Shown here piece after piece: positions 63,767 to 64,000 of a stretch of 64,000 nt of DNA. Numbering within the stretch: position 1 is the stretch's first letter; each line of letters starts with the position of its first letter. Below the pieces are notes generated by a model. That model saw only the letters and a list, made by a program, of their open reading frames with translations, searched no databases and was not told the origin of the DNA. Both the position numbers and the translations under genes were made by a program. The DNA is from Leishmania infantum JPCM5 (Eukaryota > Euglenozoa > Kinetoplastea > Trypanosomatida > Trypanosomatidae). The stretch spans positions 165,001-229,000 of the forward strand of contig NC_009403.2 in the NCBI RefSeq assembly GCF_000002875.2, read 5' to 3'.

Positions 63767-64000
63767 ATGGCCAAAACAGCGCTTCTCGTGGGCGCTCTGC
63801 TCGCCCTCGTCATGTGCCTGGCGGCGACGGCCGTCTCGGCGCAGCGGTCGCTGGAGTGTCAAATGGTGTGGCAAGGTCCTTCCTCTAACAACAGCCTGCT
63901 GGAGTGCCTGGGGAACACGGATCGCATCCGGTCCCAGTGGCCCTACTACCTGTATCCCGCCTTCGCTGCGCTCGTGTTCATCTTCACGGTGATTGGGCTG
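63767..64000 (+). CDS. Five-helix glycoprotein, copy 2, cut by the window end
   Basis: The first 234 nt (78 codons) of this gene are identical to 56064-56297: signal peptide, N-terminal ectodomain and most of helix 1. Identity stops at the start codon: the sequences upstream differ after the shared AATGGCC (CATAGAATGG versus GATAAAATGG). The rest of the gene lies beyond the window, so whether the full copy is intact is unknown. The distinct leader and the 6.1-kb separation mean the two copies could be regulated differently. Confidence 0.9.
   Translation, partial: MAKTALLVGALLALVMCLAATAVSAQRSLECQMVWQGPSSNNSLLECLGNTDRIRSQWPYYLYPAFAALVFIFTVIGL

Overview
The window is nuclear DNA of a trypanosomatid, almost certainly a Leishmania species. 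The evidence is GC-rich intronless coding regions, all on the + strand, separated by 0.5-6 kb spacers. The spacers carry long polypyrimidine tracts followed by AG dinucleotides just upstream of start codons, which is the architecture of polycistronic transcription with spliced-leader trans-splicing. (AC)n, (GT)n and (TA)n microsatellites are frequent, and several spacers hold SIDER-like short degenerate retroposons. No strand switch is visible, so the 64 kb is the interior of one directional gene cluster. From memory, a nucleosome assembly protein gene about ten genes upstream of a type 1 methionine aminopeptidase gene fits a Leishmania chromosome 19 block; I could not verify this.

Layout, left to right: the 3' part of an R-SNARE gene (2-688); a POMP/UMP1 proteasome maturation factor (1925-2299); RNA polymerase III subunit RPC11 (3719-4174); a Vps39/TRAP1-like CNH protein with C-terminal ankyrin-like repeats (4861-8670); a nucleosome assembly protein with an RGG tail (9420-10472); a long low-complexity protein of unknown function (12120-14969); WASH complex subunit WASHC3/CCDC53 (16714-17601); an unknown protein (18257-19336); two distantly related, probably mitochondrial two-helix membrane proteins (20610-21380 and 25613-26251); a UPF0193/C22orf23-like protein (27405-28304); a 1605-residue protein with SAM-like, SUMO-interacting-like, SAP-like and SLX4-C-terminal-like segments (29612-34429); an IQ-motif protein (34901-36610); the dynein-arm assembly factor LRRC56 (39147-41858); methionine aminopeptidase 1 (45794-46999); a SPATA4-like CH-domain protein (50014-54168); and two tandem copies of a five-helix glycoprotein with prominin-like topology (56064-57620, and 63767 to the window end, truncated).

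The spacers hold two repeat families. Family A (SIDER-like) occurs at 22748-23280 and 48139-48673. Its 347-bp core also sits inside an 830-bp unit repeated nearly perfectly at 44071-44900 and 59928-60757. Family B occurs at 15007-15588 (+) and inverted at 47468-48101 (-). The 830-bp direct repeats lie exactly 15,857 bp apart and bracket the aminopeptidase, SPATA4-like and first membrane-protein genes. That arrangement could support circular amplification in Leishmania.

The genes are not a functional operon, since trypanosomatid clusters are transcribed together but mostly regulated after transcription. Themes do recur: membrane traffic (R-SNARE, Vps39-like, WASHC3), flagellum/cilium (UPF0193-like, LRRC56, SPATA4-like, perhaps the IQ protein), and protein biogenesis (POMP, MetAP1).
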